Notes: a model not told the origin generated them from the sequence alone. 64,000 nt of DNA from Flemingiibacterium sp045579745 (GCA_045579745.1 JAZNMQ010000024.1:1-64000), one strand, 5' to 3'; counted from the first letter of the stretch, positions 7,837-16,647 are shown. Translations and numbers: made by a program.

Positions 7837-9873
7837 TTAATTTTTCTTCATATAATCGTCAATTGCATTTTTAAGTGCTGTGAGTGCCGCAGTCATCGAC
7901 TGATCCTTTAAAAAGGCTCCTGCTGATTCATAATATCCGCCGCCGCCAATCTTTTCAAGTATCAGCTGAACATTTACATTTCCCGACGACCGCGCTGAAA
8001 TATGCACGCTTCCGTCAATTGCAACAAGTGCAAAGCTTGCCATAACGCCCGATACACTAAGAAGCTTATCAGCCGCCTTCGCCGCGGCGATTCTATCCTG
8101 AGATGTTCCGTCGCTGTCGCTCATTGAGATCGCGAATATCTGTCGGTATGTGATAACATTCATAGTGAACCTTGCCTCACGCATGAAATCATCAAGATCA
8201 GATTTAAAGAACATCTGTACCTCAGTCGGATTTGCGCCCTCGCTTCGCAGATAAAGCGCTGCACTGAATGTTCTTACACCCGTGTTTCGCGAAAAGTGCT
8301 TGGTATCAAGCAGCATTCCCGAATAAAGCACATCCGCTTCCTCGCGGTGCAGGCTGCCGATCGGAAGTGCCTGTTCAAGCATTTCCGAAACGAGCTCACA
8401 TGCAGACGATGCTGACGGCTCAATATATGTGATTATCGGCTCTTGCTTGAATTCGCCCGTCTTACGATGGTGGTCAATTACTGCTATCATCGCGCAGTTA
8501 TCAGCGATATCCGGAGCTTCATACTGAGCAGGATTATTTACATCCACAATAACCAAAAGCGTATCGGAATGAATCATGTCCTGTCCGGTGATACTGTCAA
8601 CGAAGATGTCAGCGTAATCCGGCAATGCCGCGACTCGTGATATTGCAGTCTTAATATTCGGATGCTCGCGGTTTACAACGATATTCGCTTTAACTCCGCA
8701 GAACATAGCAAGTCTTGCAATACCTATGCAGGCGCCTATAGAGTCATAGTCGGGATTTGAATGTCCCATAATGAGCACGTTGTGAGCCTTTGCCATATTC
8801 AGCGTCAGCTGATTTGCAATAACGCGCGCCCGAACCTTAGTGCGCTTCTGAACAGTCTTTGTGCGACCGCCGTAAAATTCTGTATTATGAGCATTTTTGA
8901 CTACAACCTGGTCGCCTCCGCGTTGAAGCGCGAGGTCGAGCGAGGCGTGAGCGTCATGATCCTTATCGGAAAGCGTTCCGTTTACTCTCGAAATACCTAT
9001 AGAAACCGTAACGGGCATGCTTCCCTCTCCGATCCGAACCTCTCGGATGCGGTCAAGAATGTCGAACTTTTTCTCAATAAATTCATCAAGATAGCGCGCT
9101 TCAAAAAGGAAGATGAACTTATCCCGTTCATACTCCTTCAAAATACCGCCGACTGAATCTGCCCACTCTTTTAGTATAGCCTCCACCTGCGCAGAAGCGG
9201 CGCGATACTTTTCCTGAACGAACTGCATCAGCTCGTCAAGATTATCTATCATTACATAGGCAATTATAGTTTCCTCATCAGCAAGACGCTTTGCGAGCGA
9301 TCTGAGCTCTGTGCGTTCATTCCAGATTGTTATGATGTAATTTTTGCCCTGAGATACGATTTTGTAGCCCTTTATGCGAAACACCCTATCATACGCAACT
9401 GCCTCTACTCCGTCCTGTGATTCGGTATCCTCCGGAGCCGAGGTCGTATCGTCGAGCAGGCGTTCTATCGTTACATCAGCAATGTTGTCGATAAATTTGG
9501 TGTAAAGCACCTCACGAGGGCTTGCGAGCTTTGTAAACGCGCCGTTATACCATATGATTTTGCCTGATTCGTCGCAAATCATAACCGGCATATATAAGTT
9601 TTGAATCAGATCCAGAGTTATATTGCTAAGCAGAGGAGAGATTTTCTCGTCATCGGCACCGATTATACGGAAGCTGAAAAAGCCGTACAGCTTTATTACA
9701 ATGAACTCAAAAATCAAAAAGCAAGCTATCATAACTCCGCCCACAATAAACGCATCGAGGTCGGAATATCGCATTATGACTGCATACAATACAAAGAATA
9801 CAAGCGTCAGCAATGTTGTGATCCTAACACGGCGTGAAAAGCCATGTGCGGTTTGGTCGTGCTTCTTTTTCAT
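7837..9873 (-). CDS. gdpP: GdpP-type cyclic-di-AMP phosphodiesterase (DHH family)
   Basis: Membrane phosphodiesterase expected to hydrolyse c-di-AMP. The 678 residues read in GdpP order: two N-terminal membrane helices (about 18-35 and 40-66), a PAS-like domain (about 85-175), a degenerate GGDEF-like domain (about 195-330) and the DHH catalytic domain with GHSNPDYDSIG at 370-380, VDVN near 443-446 and VIDHH at 465-469. The DHHA1 domain ends in GGGGYYESAGAF at about 643-654, where the family usually has a histidine after the glycines (GGGH); here a tyrosine takes its place. It sits between yybS and rplI as in Bacillus. The start is an ATG with AAAGGA somewhat far upstream. Confidence 0.93.
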   Translation of the reverse strand: MKKKHDQTAHGFSRRVRITTLLTLVFFVLYAVIMRYSDLDAFIVGGVMIACFLIFEFIVIKLYGFFSFRIIGADDEKISPLLSNITLDLIQNLYMPVMICDESGKIIWYNGAFTKLASPREVLYTKFIDNIADVTIERLLDDTTSAPEDTESQDGVEAVAYDRVFRIKGYKIVSQGKNYIITIWNERTELRSLAKRLADEETIIAYVMIDNLDELMQFVQEKYRAASAQVEAILKEWADSVGGILKEYERDKFIFLFEARYLDEFIEKKFDILDRIREVRIGEGSMPVTVSIGISRVNGTLSDKDHDAHASLDLALQRGGDQVVVKNAHNTEFYGGRTKTVQKRTKVRARVIANQLTLNMAKAHNVLIMGHSNPDYDSIGACIGIARLAMFCGVKANIVVNREHPNIKTAISRVAALPDYADIFVDSITGQDMIHSDTLLVIVDVNNPAQYEAPDIADNCAMIAVIDHHRKTGEFKQEPIITYIEPSASSACELVSEMLEQALPIGSLHREEADVLYSGMLLDTKHFSRNTGVRTFSAALYLRSEGANPTEVQMFFKSDLDDFMREARFTMNVITYRQIFAISMSDSDGTSQDRIAAAKAADKLLSVSGVMASFALVAIDGSVHISARSSGNVNVQLILEKIGGGGYYESAGAFLKDQSMTAALTALKNAIDDYMKKN

Positions 9874-9905
9874 GCGAGATTCATTCCTTTCATAGTCTGA
9901 TTTTG

Positions 9906-11018
9906 TTACTGCTTTCGCATGCGTTTTTTTCGCAGACTGTTCTCACGGAGTGTCACGATGACACCAAGCGTCATTAACAGCATTGCAACAAGAGATGGAT
10001 TAATAATAAGCATTACAGCAGTAATTATCACGGAAAATTTGCTGATTCCGAAAAGTGAAGCCCTTCCGAGAAGGCTTAATACGGCTTCACGAGCGCCGCA
10101 GTAAATAAAGCCGGGTGAAAGAATAATCAATAGGTTTTGCACAGAGCTTTGGAGGACAGCCGCACCGCCGTTTCCGAGCGATGTCAGTATTGACAAAGCA
10201 TACGAAGCTATAAACACTATTGCAGTTATGCTGTCAAGCTCAATACGCCATGTAACCTTTTCCTTTATTACCTCGACCGACGGTCCATCCTTGGTTATAA
10301 CCGCTCTCATGCAGATTCGAGCTCCGCTCGGAAGCATCGGCGTTACATTGAATATGCCTGCAATCAAACGAGTCGCCAATGTAGCAAAATACGAATTTAC
10401 TATCATCATCGAAACCATAACACCGAGCAAAAGCGTTTTTATCTGATAAAGCAGTACGTCAATACTCGGCAAAACACTTAGCACAGACAGATTTAATTCA
10501 TTCTCTGCTATCAAGGTTTCAAGCATTTCTTTTATCGGCTCAAGCGTTGAATCTATCATTGTCATAATCGTTTCGGCATTCAGGCTTCCGTATACCGAAC
10601 GTATTGCAAGTGCAATGTATCCAATCCATAATAATGCAGAGCACAAAGCCGCCGCCATTATGGATACCGAGCGTCCCTTTCCCATTCGGACAGTCAGGAA
10701 TATCGGTACTGACATCGCGAGCGGATATAGCGCGGGAACAGCACTCGCAACAGAGCCAAAGTAGACTGCCGCAGAAATATAAGGTATCAGCCCGAGCATT
10801 AAAACAAGCACAAGCATTTTATTTGAGCTTGCAAAGTTAAGAAAAAGCAGAACAAGCATCGCTGATGCAATTATTGACAGACACAGACCTACAAGTCCGA
10901 GCGGGTCAATCGCTCCAACAAATGAAAACAGTACAGAAACGACGCAAAATACTATCTGTGTCAGCAGCGAAAGGCTGTTCTTTTTTTCTGATTGTGAGTA
11001 GTTTTTTTGATTATCCAA
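9906..11018 (-). CDS. DUF2232 / YybS-like polytopic membrane protein
   Basis: Hydrophobic 370-residue protein with about eight membrane helices and a basic tail RKKRMRKQ. Gene position directly ahead of gdpP, and the overall pattern, match the DUF2232 family (YybS in Bacillus), whose function is not established. The start codon is TTG at 11016-11018, chosen because GAGGTGA lies at normal distance and no better ATG exists nearby. It is the first gene of the block running to ftsH. Confidence 0.8.
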   Translation of the reverse strand: MDNQKNYSQSEKKNSLSLLTQIVFCVVSVLFSFVGAIDPLGLVGLCLSIIASAMLVLLFLNFASSNKMLVLVLMLGLIPYISAAVYFGSVASAVPALYPLAMSVPIFLTVRMGKGRSVSIMAAALCSALLWIGYIALAIRSVYGSLNAETIMTMIDSTLEPIKEMLETLIAENELNLSVLSVLPSIDVLLYQIKTLLLGVMVSMMIVNSYFATLATRLIAGIFNVTPMLPSGARICMRAVITKDGPSVEVIKEKVTWRIELDSITAIVFIASYALSILTSLGNGGAAVLQSSVQNLLIILSPGFIYCGAREAVLSLLGRASLFGISKFSVIITAVMLIINPSLVAMLLMTLGVIVTLRENSLRKKRMRKQ

Positions 11019-11072
11019 AAATTCACCTCATTGACATCAAGGTGTAAAATGCCATTATAAGTTTATTATTCT

Positions 11073-11104
11073 ATTATACCATCTTTTTGATGTAAAGTCT
11101 ACAA
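11073..11104 (-). promoter_or_regulatory. Weak sigma-A promoter candidate for the yybS-gdpP block
   Basis: A perfect -10 box TATAAT (11073-11078, minus strand) lies 55 bases before the yybS start in an AT-rich region. The only -35-like hexamer, TTGTAG at 11099-11104, is 20 bases away, longer than ideal, so I am sure of the -10 only. Confidence 0.45.
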
Positions 11105-11148
11105 TTTTATTTAAATATTTTTTTATTTTTTCAGAGTTGCAGAAAAAT

Positions 11149-11182
11149 AAAAAAATCAGGTGTCAGCCAATCGGTCGACACC
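11149..11182 (-). terminator. Intrinsic terminator of the SPFH/zinc-ribbon/TPM operon
   Basis: Stem GGTGTC/GACACC (11159-11164 with 11177-11182) with an inner GCC/GGT extension, followed on the minus strand by GATTTTTTT. It lies ten bases after the TPM gene stop and shields the yybS promoter. Confidence 0.85.
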
Positions 11183-11192
11183 CGATAAATCA

Positions 11193-11978
11193 TTAAAATC
11201 TTCCGCCGCGGCCGCCGTGAGATCTGCCTGAGGAGCTTCTGTGGCTTGATCCTCCACCGGAGCGTCCGCCGCTACTTGAATTTGAGCGTGGCGTGCGTGT
11301 TACCTGCGCGTACAGATACCTATCGCTTTCACGGTGCAGCTTAAGGCTGTTTGAAACAACGTAGCTTCGGGCGTTGACCGCCGGACGAACTGTAGTCATT
11401 TTATGCTTCATTGTCAAAACGATTATTAATGAAATCACAAAACCAACCACAATCGATATCACAAGCGCGCCTTTGACATCGAACGGCTCATTCCCATAGG
11501 ACGCACCATCTTCAGAGATATAATACTCTGCCGCCTCTGCATAACGAATGAACGCAAGATAATAATCGCCATCCGACAAATAATCAATGAAGCTGTCCTC
11601 GATATCCATAAGCTCATAATCGTCGATTGACTGCAAAGCCGTGCCGTGTTTCTTTATGTAATATTCGCGCTCCGACATCGAAACAAGCAGTAATATTCCG
11701 TCGTCGTTCACGCCATAGCCATATCCGTTTTCGTCGTAAAAATCGTCTGCATAAGCCATCGCCGACTTTCCCTCAAGGGAGTTTACGGTAACAACGGCAA
11801 TTTCGGCTTGGATGCCGTCACTCAACTCATTAAGCTTATTAAGCAAGCTGTCATATTCGCTGCCTGACAAAAGCTGAGCCGAATCATAAACAAGAGGGAG
11901 CTCTCTGTTTGCACATACATTGACCGTCAAAAACGCTAAGGACGCTATGATAAGAAGTCCGATAAAAGCTCTTTTCAT
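11193..11978 (-). CDS. TPM-domain membrane protein (YdjH/YgcG-like)
   Basis: Signal peptide or membrane helix at residues 1-22, then an extracytoplasmic TPM domain: LVYDSAQLLSGSEYDSLLNKL, IAVVTVNSLEGKSAMAYADDFYD, GYGYGVNDDGILLLVSMSEREYYI. A second membrane helix follows near 172-192, and the cytoplasmic tail ends in a Gly/Ser/Arg-rich stretch. TPM proteins have been linked to photosystem repair and to membrane modules; biochemical activity here is unknown. GGAGG is six bases from the second of two adjacent ATGs, so I start at 11978; the stop of the preceding gene overlaps it (TGATG). It is third in an operon with zinc-ribbon and SPFH genes. Confidence 0.85.
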   Translation of the reverse strand: MKRAFIGLLIIASLAFLTVNVCANRELPLVYDSAQLLSGSEYDSLLNKLNELSDGIQAEIAVVTVNSLEGKSAMAYADDFYDENGYGYGVNDDGILLLVSMSEREYYIKKHGTALQSIDDYELMDIEDSFIDYLSDGDYYLAFIRYAEAAEYYISEDGASYGNEPFDVKGALVISIVVGFVISLIIVLTMKHKMTTVRPAVNARSYVVSNSLKLHRESDRYLYAQVTRTPRSNSSSGGRSGGGSSHRSSSGRSHGGRGGRF

Positions 11979-13069
11979 CATAAACCTCCAAGCATGTTAA
12001 ACAGCCATTGAGCTAAAAAGGTGACCGCACCTGCAATAGCTGCATACTTAAACAAATTGGACGCAAACAGCTTCCCGTCAACAGGGAGATTTCCAACGAA
12101 TTTGCCCGTCTGACCGTTCATTGCGAAGGTGTATTTTTCGTTATTCCATGTCGTATTGAGAATCCAGACGGGATAGAGCACATATTTTGCCTTTCCGTCT
12201 GCAACGCGGATATTGCTTGACTGAGTTGCAACCGATGAATAGCCCTTTACGGTTTCACGGAAAGCGTCCTCCGCACTTCTTTTCATGCGTTCTCCCGCTC
12301 TCGGACGGCTATCGGCAGCCGAAACATCATATCTCTCCGCAAGATAACCTGACAAATACGCAGTTTGAAAATCAACCGCTTCGCTAAAATCAAACGGCTC
12401 AATCGATTCCATAAGCTCATTTGCCATCTTTGATGAGCCGTCAACCGGCACCTTGGAAAACTCTAAGCTTCCACTTCTAATAACAGAATAGAAGCTCGTT
12501 TCGACATGGCGATATTTTGACGAATTCCATACTCTCACGCGTGTTGCGCGGTAATGAATATCCGCATCGGCGTTCGCATCAAAAAGCCAAAACGGAACAT
12601 ATACACCCTTTATTTCATCGATGTGATTTTCGTCCTTGAACACCTTCGGAAGCAGCGGCTTCCCTTTAAAATGCTTCATCAGAGCTTTTTTGGCGTCTTC
12701 CTTGTCAAGCTTGAACGGAATAACAAAATCAGGGCGCAAATCATTCGCAAGCCGACCCTTTATAATAACCGGATTGTCGCAATACGGACATTTTGTTGCT
12801 GCAACCGTATCATCGGCAATTATCTCGCCTGCACATGAATTGCAAACATAAACACTCAGCCCGTCTGTTTCTCCGTCCTGCCATTCGCTCGAAGCCTCGG
12901 AAAAGTTCAACTCCTCGCCCTGCCCCGACTTCAAATCCTCGTCGTAGCTTTTCAGGGTTTCGAGGTCGAATTCAGTATCGCAGTATGGACATTTCATCTT
13001 CTGCGATTCGCTGTCGAATTCGATCACTCCTCCACAGCACGGACATTTGTATTCGAAAATTTCACTCAT
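11978..13069 (-). CDS. Membrane-anchored double zinc-ribbon protein (YdjG-like)
   Basis: 363 residues. The N-terminus carries two zinc ribbons, CPCC...CPYC (about 9-33) and CNSC...CPYC (about 76-99), then a folded domain with YVPFWLFDANADADIHYRATRVRVW and VRYPVWILNTTW-type strands, and one membrane helix at the extreme C-terminus (about 340-360). This is the layout of TFIIB-type zinc-ribbon proteins such as YdjG of Bacillus; earlier labels linking them to a DNA helicase are unfounded. Its start overlaps the stop of the SPFH gene (TAATG) and its stop overlaps the TPM gene start, so the three products are probably made in fixed ratio and act together at the membrane. Confidence 0.82.
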   Translation of the reverse strand: MSEIFEYKCPCCGGVIEFDSESQKMKCPYCDTEFDLETLKSYDEDLKSGQGEELNFSEASSEWQDGETDGLSVYVCNSCAGEIIADDTVAATKCPYCDNPVIIKGRLANDLRPDFVIPFKLDKEDAKKALMKHFKGKPLLPKVFKDENHIDEIKGVYVPFWLFDANADADIHYRATRVRVWNSSKYRHVETSFYSVIRSGSLEFSKVPVDGSSKMANELMESIEPFDFSEAVDFQTAYLSGYLAERYDVSAADSRPRAGERMKRSAEDAFRETVKGYSSVATQSSNIRVADGKAKYVLYPVWILNTTWNNEKYTFAMNGQTGKFVGNLPVDGKLFASNLFKYAAIAGAVTFLAQWLFNMLGGL

Positions 13070-14382
13070 TATTTGGTATCAGCGTCGTCAAAGCGGTCCC
13101 CGCATTCGGGGCAGAATTTTGGAGGATTCCTTGGATCTTCGGGCTCCCATCCGCATTTATCGCACTTGTAAAGCAGGGCGTCAGCCGGCTTCTTTGCGCC
13201 GCATTCCGAGCAGAATTTACCGAGATTCTCAGCTCCGCAGGTACATTTCCAGCCTTTTTTCGCCTCAGGCTTTTTTGCTCCGCATTCAATGCAGAATTTT
13301 CCCGTATTTTTCGCTCCGCAGCTGCAGAGCCATTCATTATCCGAATTTGCTTCAGGCACGGCGCTGTTGTTCTGTGCTGCTCCCATCGCAAACAAGCTCT
13401 GAGCATTCATTCCACCGGAAGCGTTAGCCATACCCATGCCCATAAAGCCTGTCATTGCTCCGCCTTGGTTGGATGCCGCAGCCTTCATCGCATCCGCTTG
13501 CGCGCCTACGAGTGTTGCAGCCGCCATCGTCGGATCGCGATACATAGCATTCTTTTGTGCTTGTTGGATGATCTCCTCCTCATCCTCGGGCAGAGTAATA
13601 GGATTCATCGCAATCGAAGCTACCTTGAGTCCGCGGGTTTCACCCCACTTTTTGGTGAGTGCTTCATTCATGGCATCGCAAAGAGCCTCAGTATGAAGCG
13701 AAATCTCGTTCGGGCGCATATTAAGCTGAGAAAGCTTACCGAACGACGGAAGAAGTGCGCTGATAAACTCCTTTTTCAGCATATTATCGATCTCGTCACG
13801 AGTGTATTCCGACTCAACGTTTCCACAGACATTTGTATAGAAAAGCAGCGGATTTTCGATCCTATAGGAATAAACGCCCGAGCAGCGAACCGATACATCG
13901 ATATCAAGTCCTATACGCTTATCGACCACGCGGAACGGAACGGGGCTTGGCGTGCCGAACTTGTTGTCGAGAATTTCCTTTGTATTGAAATAATAAACTC
14001 TCTGATCCTTTCCGGTATCGCCACCGTATGTGAAGCGTCTTCCGATCGTCTTAAAGGTTTCGATAATGCTCTCTCCAAGATTGCCCGCGAAAATAGACGG
14101 CTCGGTTGAGCTATTATAAGTATATTCGCCCGGCTCCGCACAAACCTCGACAACCTTTCCCTGGTCGACGATTATCATACATTGACCGTCGGCGACCGCA
14201 ATGCCGGAACCGTTTGAGATGATGTTGTCATTTCCCTTGGTATTTGACGAACGAGAGGTCATACGTTTTTGACCCTTGACAACGAGAACATTGTTAACAA
14301 GAGCATCGCAGTAAAAGAATTCTTTCCATTGGTCAGCAAGCACTCCACCGAGCGCGCCAACACCGGCTTTAATAAGTCCCAT
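13069..14382 (-). CDS. SPFH/band-7 protein with three C-terminal zinc ribbons (YdjI-like)
   Basis: 437 residues. The first 300 form a SPFH domain of the type annotated as virion core protein or YdjI, with VADGQCMIIVDQGKVVEVCAEPG and a C-terminal coiled section ending in QQAQKNAMYRDP. A Gly/Met/Ala-rich linker (about 300-345) leads to three zinc ribbons: CSCG...CIEC, CTCG...CSEC and CDKC...CPEC. In Bacillus YdjI works with YdjG and YdjH in the membrane-stress operon of pspA; no pspA is in this window. The gene has a near-consensus promoter (14431-14459) and GGAGG before the ATG, and heads the three-gene operon. Confidence 0.88.
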   Translation of the reverse strand: MGLIKAGVGALGGVLADQWKEFFYCDALVNNVLVVKGQKRMTSRSSNTKGNDNIISNGSGIAVADGQCMIIVDQGKVVEVCAEPGEYTYNSSTEPSIFAGNLGESIIETFKTIGRRFTYGGDTGKDQRVYYFNTKEILDNKFGTPSPVPFRVVDKRIGLDIDVSVRCSGVYSYRIENPLLFYTNVCGNVESEYTRDEIDNMLKKEFISALLPSFGKLSQLNMRPNEISLHTEALCDAMNEALTKKWGETRGLKVASIAMNPITLPEDEEEIIQQAQKNAMYRDPTMAAATLVGAQADAMKAAASNQGGAMTGFMGMGMANASGGMNAQSLFAMGAAQNNSAVPEANSDNEWLCSCGAKNTGKFCIECGAKKPEAKKGWKCTCGAENLGKFCSECGAKKPADALLYKCDKCGWEPEDPRNPPKFCPECGDRFDDADTK

Positions 14383-14430
14383 AATAAAACCTCCTTGAAT
14401 TCAGCAAATATTGCTATATTTTATAAACTC

Positions 14431-14459
14431 ATTATAGCATAATCCCACGATTGTGTCAA
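14431..14459 (-). promoter_or_regulatory. Consensus sigma-A promoter for the SPFH operon
   Basis: Minus strand: TTGACA (14454-14459), 17-bp spacer ending in TATGC, TATAAT (14431-14436). Both hexamers are perfect and the TG one base before the -10 gives an extended -10. Confidence 0.9.
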
Positions 14460-14526
14460 CAGAAAATTAGTTTTGTCAGCCGTTTTAATACCGCTCCTGC
14501 CGAACGGATAATGCTTGAGCCTCATT

Positions 14527-14555
14527 TTTTGCAATATCATTTTACTATTGCAAAA
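14527..14555. promoter_or_regulatory. Inverted repeat over the esterase -35 (possible operator)
   Basis: Perfect 10-bp arms TTTTGCAATA and TATTGCAAAA (14527-14536 with 14546-14555, 9-base gap). The right arm contains the whole -35 hexamer of the esterase promoter. There is no U-run to make it a terminator, so an operator for a dimeric repressor is the likeliest reading. Confidence 0.5.
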
Positions 14556-14576
14556 ATTATAAAATAATGTTATAAT
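14548..14576 (+). promoter_or_regulatory. Sigma-A promoter of the esterase gene
   Basis: TTGCAA (14548-14553), 17-bp spacer, TATAAT (14571-14576), 29 bases before the start codon, with GGAG between them. Confidence 0.85.
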
Positions 14577-14605
14577 ACTAAAAAACCAAACAATGGAGAT
14601 CAATT

Positions 14606-15379
14606 ATGGCATTTTTACAGGTACATTTTGCGTCGGCGGCTCTCGGGAAGCAGGTTCAGGTAAATGTTGTGCTTCCACAGCTTCCGTATAAAAAAGATCG
14701 CGGCGAGCTTTCGTCCTACACCTATCCCACGCTTTATCTGCTCCACGGGGCAAGCGATGATAACACGATGTGGGAACGCCGCACCTCAATTGAGCGTTAC
14801 GCCTCGGACAGAGGCATCGCTGTTGTCATGCCCAATGCCGACCTTTCATGGTATTGCGATATGAAGACCGGCGGCGGCAACTATTTCACATACATTTCCG
14901 AGGAGCTCCCGGCAGTTTGCCGCGAATTTTTCCCTCACATGTCAACAAAGCGCGAGGAAACGTTCATCGCAGGCCTTTCAATGGGTGGCTATGGAGCAAC
15001 AAAAATCGCACTCCGCCATCCCGAAACCTTCAGTCATGTTATAACTCTGTCAGGTGCGCTTGACCTTACATACGCGTTTAACCGTCATCAAAGACACGCC
15101 ATCGACATTTTCGGTGAAACGGAAAGTGCATTTGGCGGCGAGGATGATGTTTTTGCGCTCGCAGAACGCTTCCCGAAGGACGGCTCACAAATAATGCCGA
15201 AATTTTTCGCCTGGTGCGGAACGGAGGACTCCTTTATCACCGACAACCGAAGATTCCGCGAAGTATTGGAGAATAACGGCTTCGACGTCACATATTACGA
15301 GAGCGAAGGCACTCACTCCTGGGAATATTGGGACAAATGGATTCTCAAAGGCCTCGAGTGGCTTCCGATAAACAAATAA
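14606..15379 (+). CDS. Esterase D / acetyl-esterase family alpha/beta hydrolase
   Basis: Cytoplasmic serine hydrolase of the family of tributyrin esterase EstA and S-formylglutathione hydrolase. The 257-residue protein has the oxyanion-loop motif YLLHGASDDNTMW (44-56), nucleophile elbow GLSMGGYG with Ser125, acid Asp208 in GTED and His237 in GTHSWEYW, a complete triad. There is no signal peptide. Likely substrates are short acyl or aryl esters, for example acetyl groups from plant xylan fragments; that is inference from gut-bacterial relatives. The gene is monocistronic, with its own promoter and a long terminator, divergent from the SPFH operon. Confidence 0.88.
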   Translation: MAFLQVHFASAALGKQVQVNVVLPQLPYKKDRGELSSYTYPTLYLLHGASDDNTMWERRTSIERYASDRGIAVVMPNADLSWYCDMKTGGGNYFTYISEELPAVCREFFPHMSTKREETFIAGLSMGGYGATKIALRHPETFSHVITLSGALDLTYAFNRHQRHAIDIFGETESAFGGEDDVFALAERFPKDGSQIMPKFFAWCGTEDSFITDNRRFREVLENNGFDVTYYESEGTHSWEYWDKWILKGLEWLPINK

Positions 15380-15392
15380 AATTATAGCGGAG

Positions 15393-15442
15393 CATAAAGG
15401 AGCTGTTGCACTTAGGTGCAACAGCTCCTTTATGTATTTTTT
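15393..15442 (+). terminator. Intrinsic terminator after the esterase gene
   Basis: Perfect 19-bp stem (15393-15411 with 15416-15434, loop TTAG) followed by TATTTTTTAT. The stem core GCTGTTGCAC/GTGCAACAGC recurs in the terminator at 33128-33162. Confidence 0.93.
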
Positions 15443-15445
15443 ATA

Positions 15446-16507
15446 TCAGTTGAATGTGCCGAGCTTCTTTACCTCAGCAACGATCTGCTTCATTGTGTCA
15501 AGTGTAACGTCATTGGGGATGGAATGGTCAGACGCGAAGATGTAACCGCCATTTTCCTTGAGAATCGGCAATTTTTCTCTGATCTCTGCGAGAATCGCAT
15601 CTGTATCCTTCCAGATAGCCGCGTTGGTGCCGCCGTGAATTACGATCTTGTCGCCGTATTCCTTTTTAACCTTATATGCATCCATGCCTGCCTTGACCTC
15701 GAGCGGATTGAGGCAGTCAAAGCCCGAATCGATGACATCAGGCAGAAGCTTCATGATATTGCCGCAGGAGTGGAGATATGCGTAAATATCGCGGTCATGC
15801 GCCCACTTTACGAATCTCTTGTGATACGGCTGAATAAGCTCTTTGTATATGTCATTTGAGAAGAATGCGGTTCCCTTGTAACCCATATCATCGTAAATGA
15901 ACGCTTCGTCGAAATGATAACCTGCATCCCAAATGCGCTCATAGAGAACTCTGTTGCAGTTATAGAGCGTATCGAACATATCGGTGAGCAGCTCAGGCTC
16001 CTCGATCATTGCGATAAGCAGATTTTCAGTACCCATCATATGCGAATGAGTAATATCAAAGCCGAACCAGAAGCATACGCGTATCCAATGACCGTCAGCT
16101 CTCCACTTGTCAAAATTGTTTTTGATCCAATCCCACGGAATACGGTCGTCATCGACAGTAACCCTTGCCTTAGCATCTATCCACGCTTTTGCGTCGGTTA
16201 CCTTGAAGTCGAGCATTTCAGGAGTTGAATCCTCCTCCTTGAATTCCTTGATTGTAGTGCCCCAGTTCGTCGTTTTGATTCTGTATCTGTCAGTTTCCTC
16301 AATAATTTTTGATTCAAATCTCGGGCTGACATCAACATTGATGGTGGTAGTTTTATCAACGCCGAAATAATCGCGCCAGTCCGCATCATTTGGCATTCCC
16401 TCGCGCTTCCAGCGGCGAATCGTTCCTGCCCAGGGATTATCGACTATCGGAACACGGTCAGTTTCTTTATGCTCGTATGTACGTTTGATTCTCTCATGTG
16501 AATTCAT
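15446..16507 (-). CDS. Uroporphyrinogen decarboxylase-family protein (methyltransferase-type), copy A
   Basis: 353 residues with the UROD/MtaA/CmuA barrel pattern: start MNSHERIKRTYEHKETDRVP, HSCGNIMKLLPDVIDSG near 245-260, then the strands NPLEVKAGMD and IVIHGGTNA. True haem enzymes and corrinoid methyltransferases belong to this superfamily. The His-x-Cys of the zinc-binding MtaA branch is present, but the later cysteine of that motif is not seen (ASDHSIP at that place). The substrate is therefore unknown. It is divergent from araA and shares the region with a second UROD-like gene at 20635, so a role connected with sugar catabolism is possible. Confidence 0.8.
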   Translation of the reverse strand: MNSHERIKRTYEHKETDRVPIVDNPWAGTIRRWKREGMPNDADWRDYFGVDKTTTINVDVSPRFESKIIEETDRYRIKTTNWGTTIKEFKEEDSTPEMLDFKVTDAKAWIDAKARVTVDDDRIPWDWIKNNFDKWRADGHWIRVCFWFGFDITHSHMMGTENLLIAMIEEPELLTDMFDTLYNCNRVLYERIWDAGYHFDEAFIYDDMGYKGTAFFSNDIYKELIQPYHKRFVKWAHDRDIYAYLHSCGNIMKLLPDVIDSGFDCLNPLEVKAGMDAYKVKKEYGDKIVIHGGTNAAIWKDTDAILAEIREKLPILKENGGYIFASDHSIPNDVTLDTMKQIVAEVKKLGTFN

Positions 16508-16546
16508 AGAAATAGCTCCTTACTCTATTAATATTCAGGTGATTTA

Positions 16547-16575
16547 ATCATAGCATATAGCATAATTTATGTCAA
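16547..16575 (-). promoter_or_regulatory. Sigma-A promoter of UROD-like gene A
   Basis: Minus strand: TTGACA (16570-16575), 17-bp spacer, TATGAT (16547-16552). A TATGC just before the -10 repeats within the spacer. Confidence 0.82.
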
Positions 16576-16618
16576 GAGAAATTTTACAATTCGAGGCTTC
16601 ATTTTGTAATTTATTTTG

Positions 16619-16647
16619 TTGACAACATATTCCACGTATGCTATAAT
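16619..16647 (+). promoter_or_regulatory. Consensus sigma-A promoter of the arabinose operon
   Basis: TTGACA (16619-16624), 17-bp spacer ending in TATGC, TATAAT (16642-16647). It lies back-to-back with the UROD-like gene A promoter, 43 bases between the two -35 boxes, so one regulator bound in between could control both. I could not identify a clear operator. Confidence 0.9.

Noticed and set aside
12793..14109. 438-codon open frame on the plus strand
   Set aside because: It is antisense to the conserved SPFH and zinc-ribbon genes, has no ribosome site or promoter, and its Arg/Ser/His-rich translation resembles no protein family.
16547..16647. Repeated TATGC words as an AraR-type operator
   Set aside because: The same TATGC occurs before the -10 of the unrelated SPFH promoter; it is better explained as extended -10 sequence.
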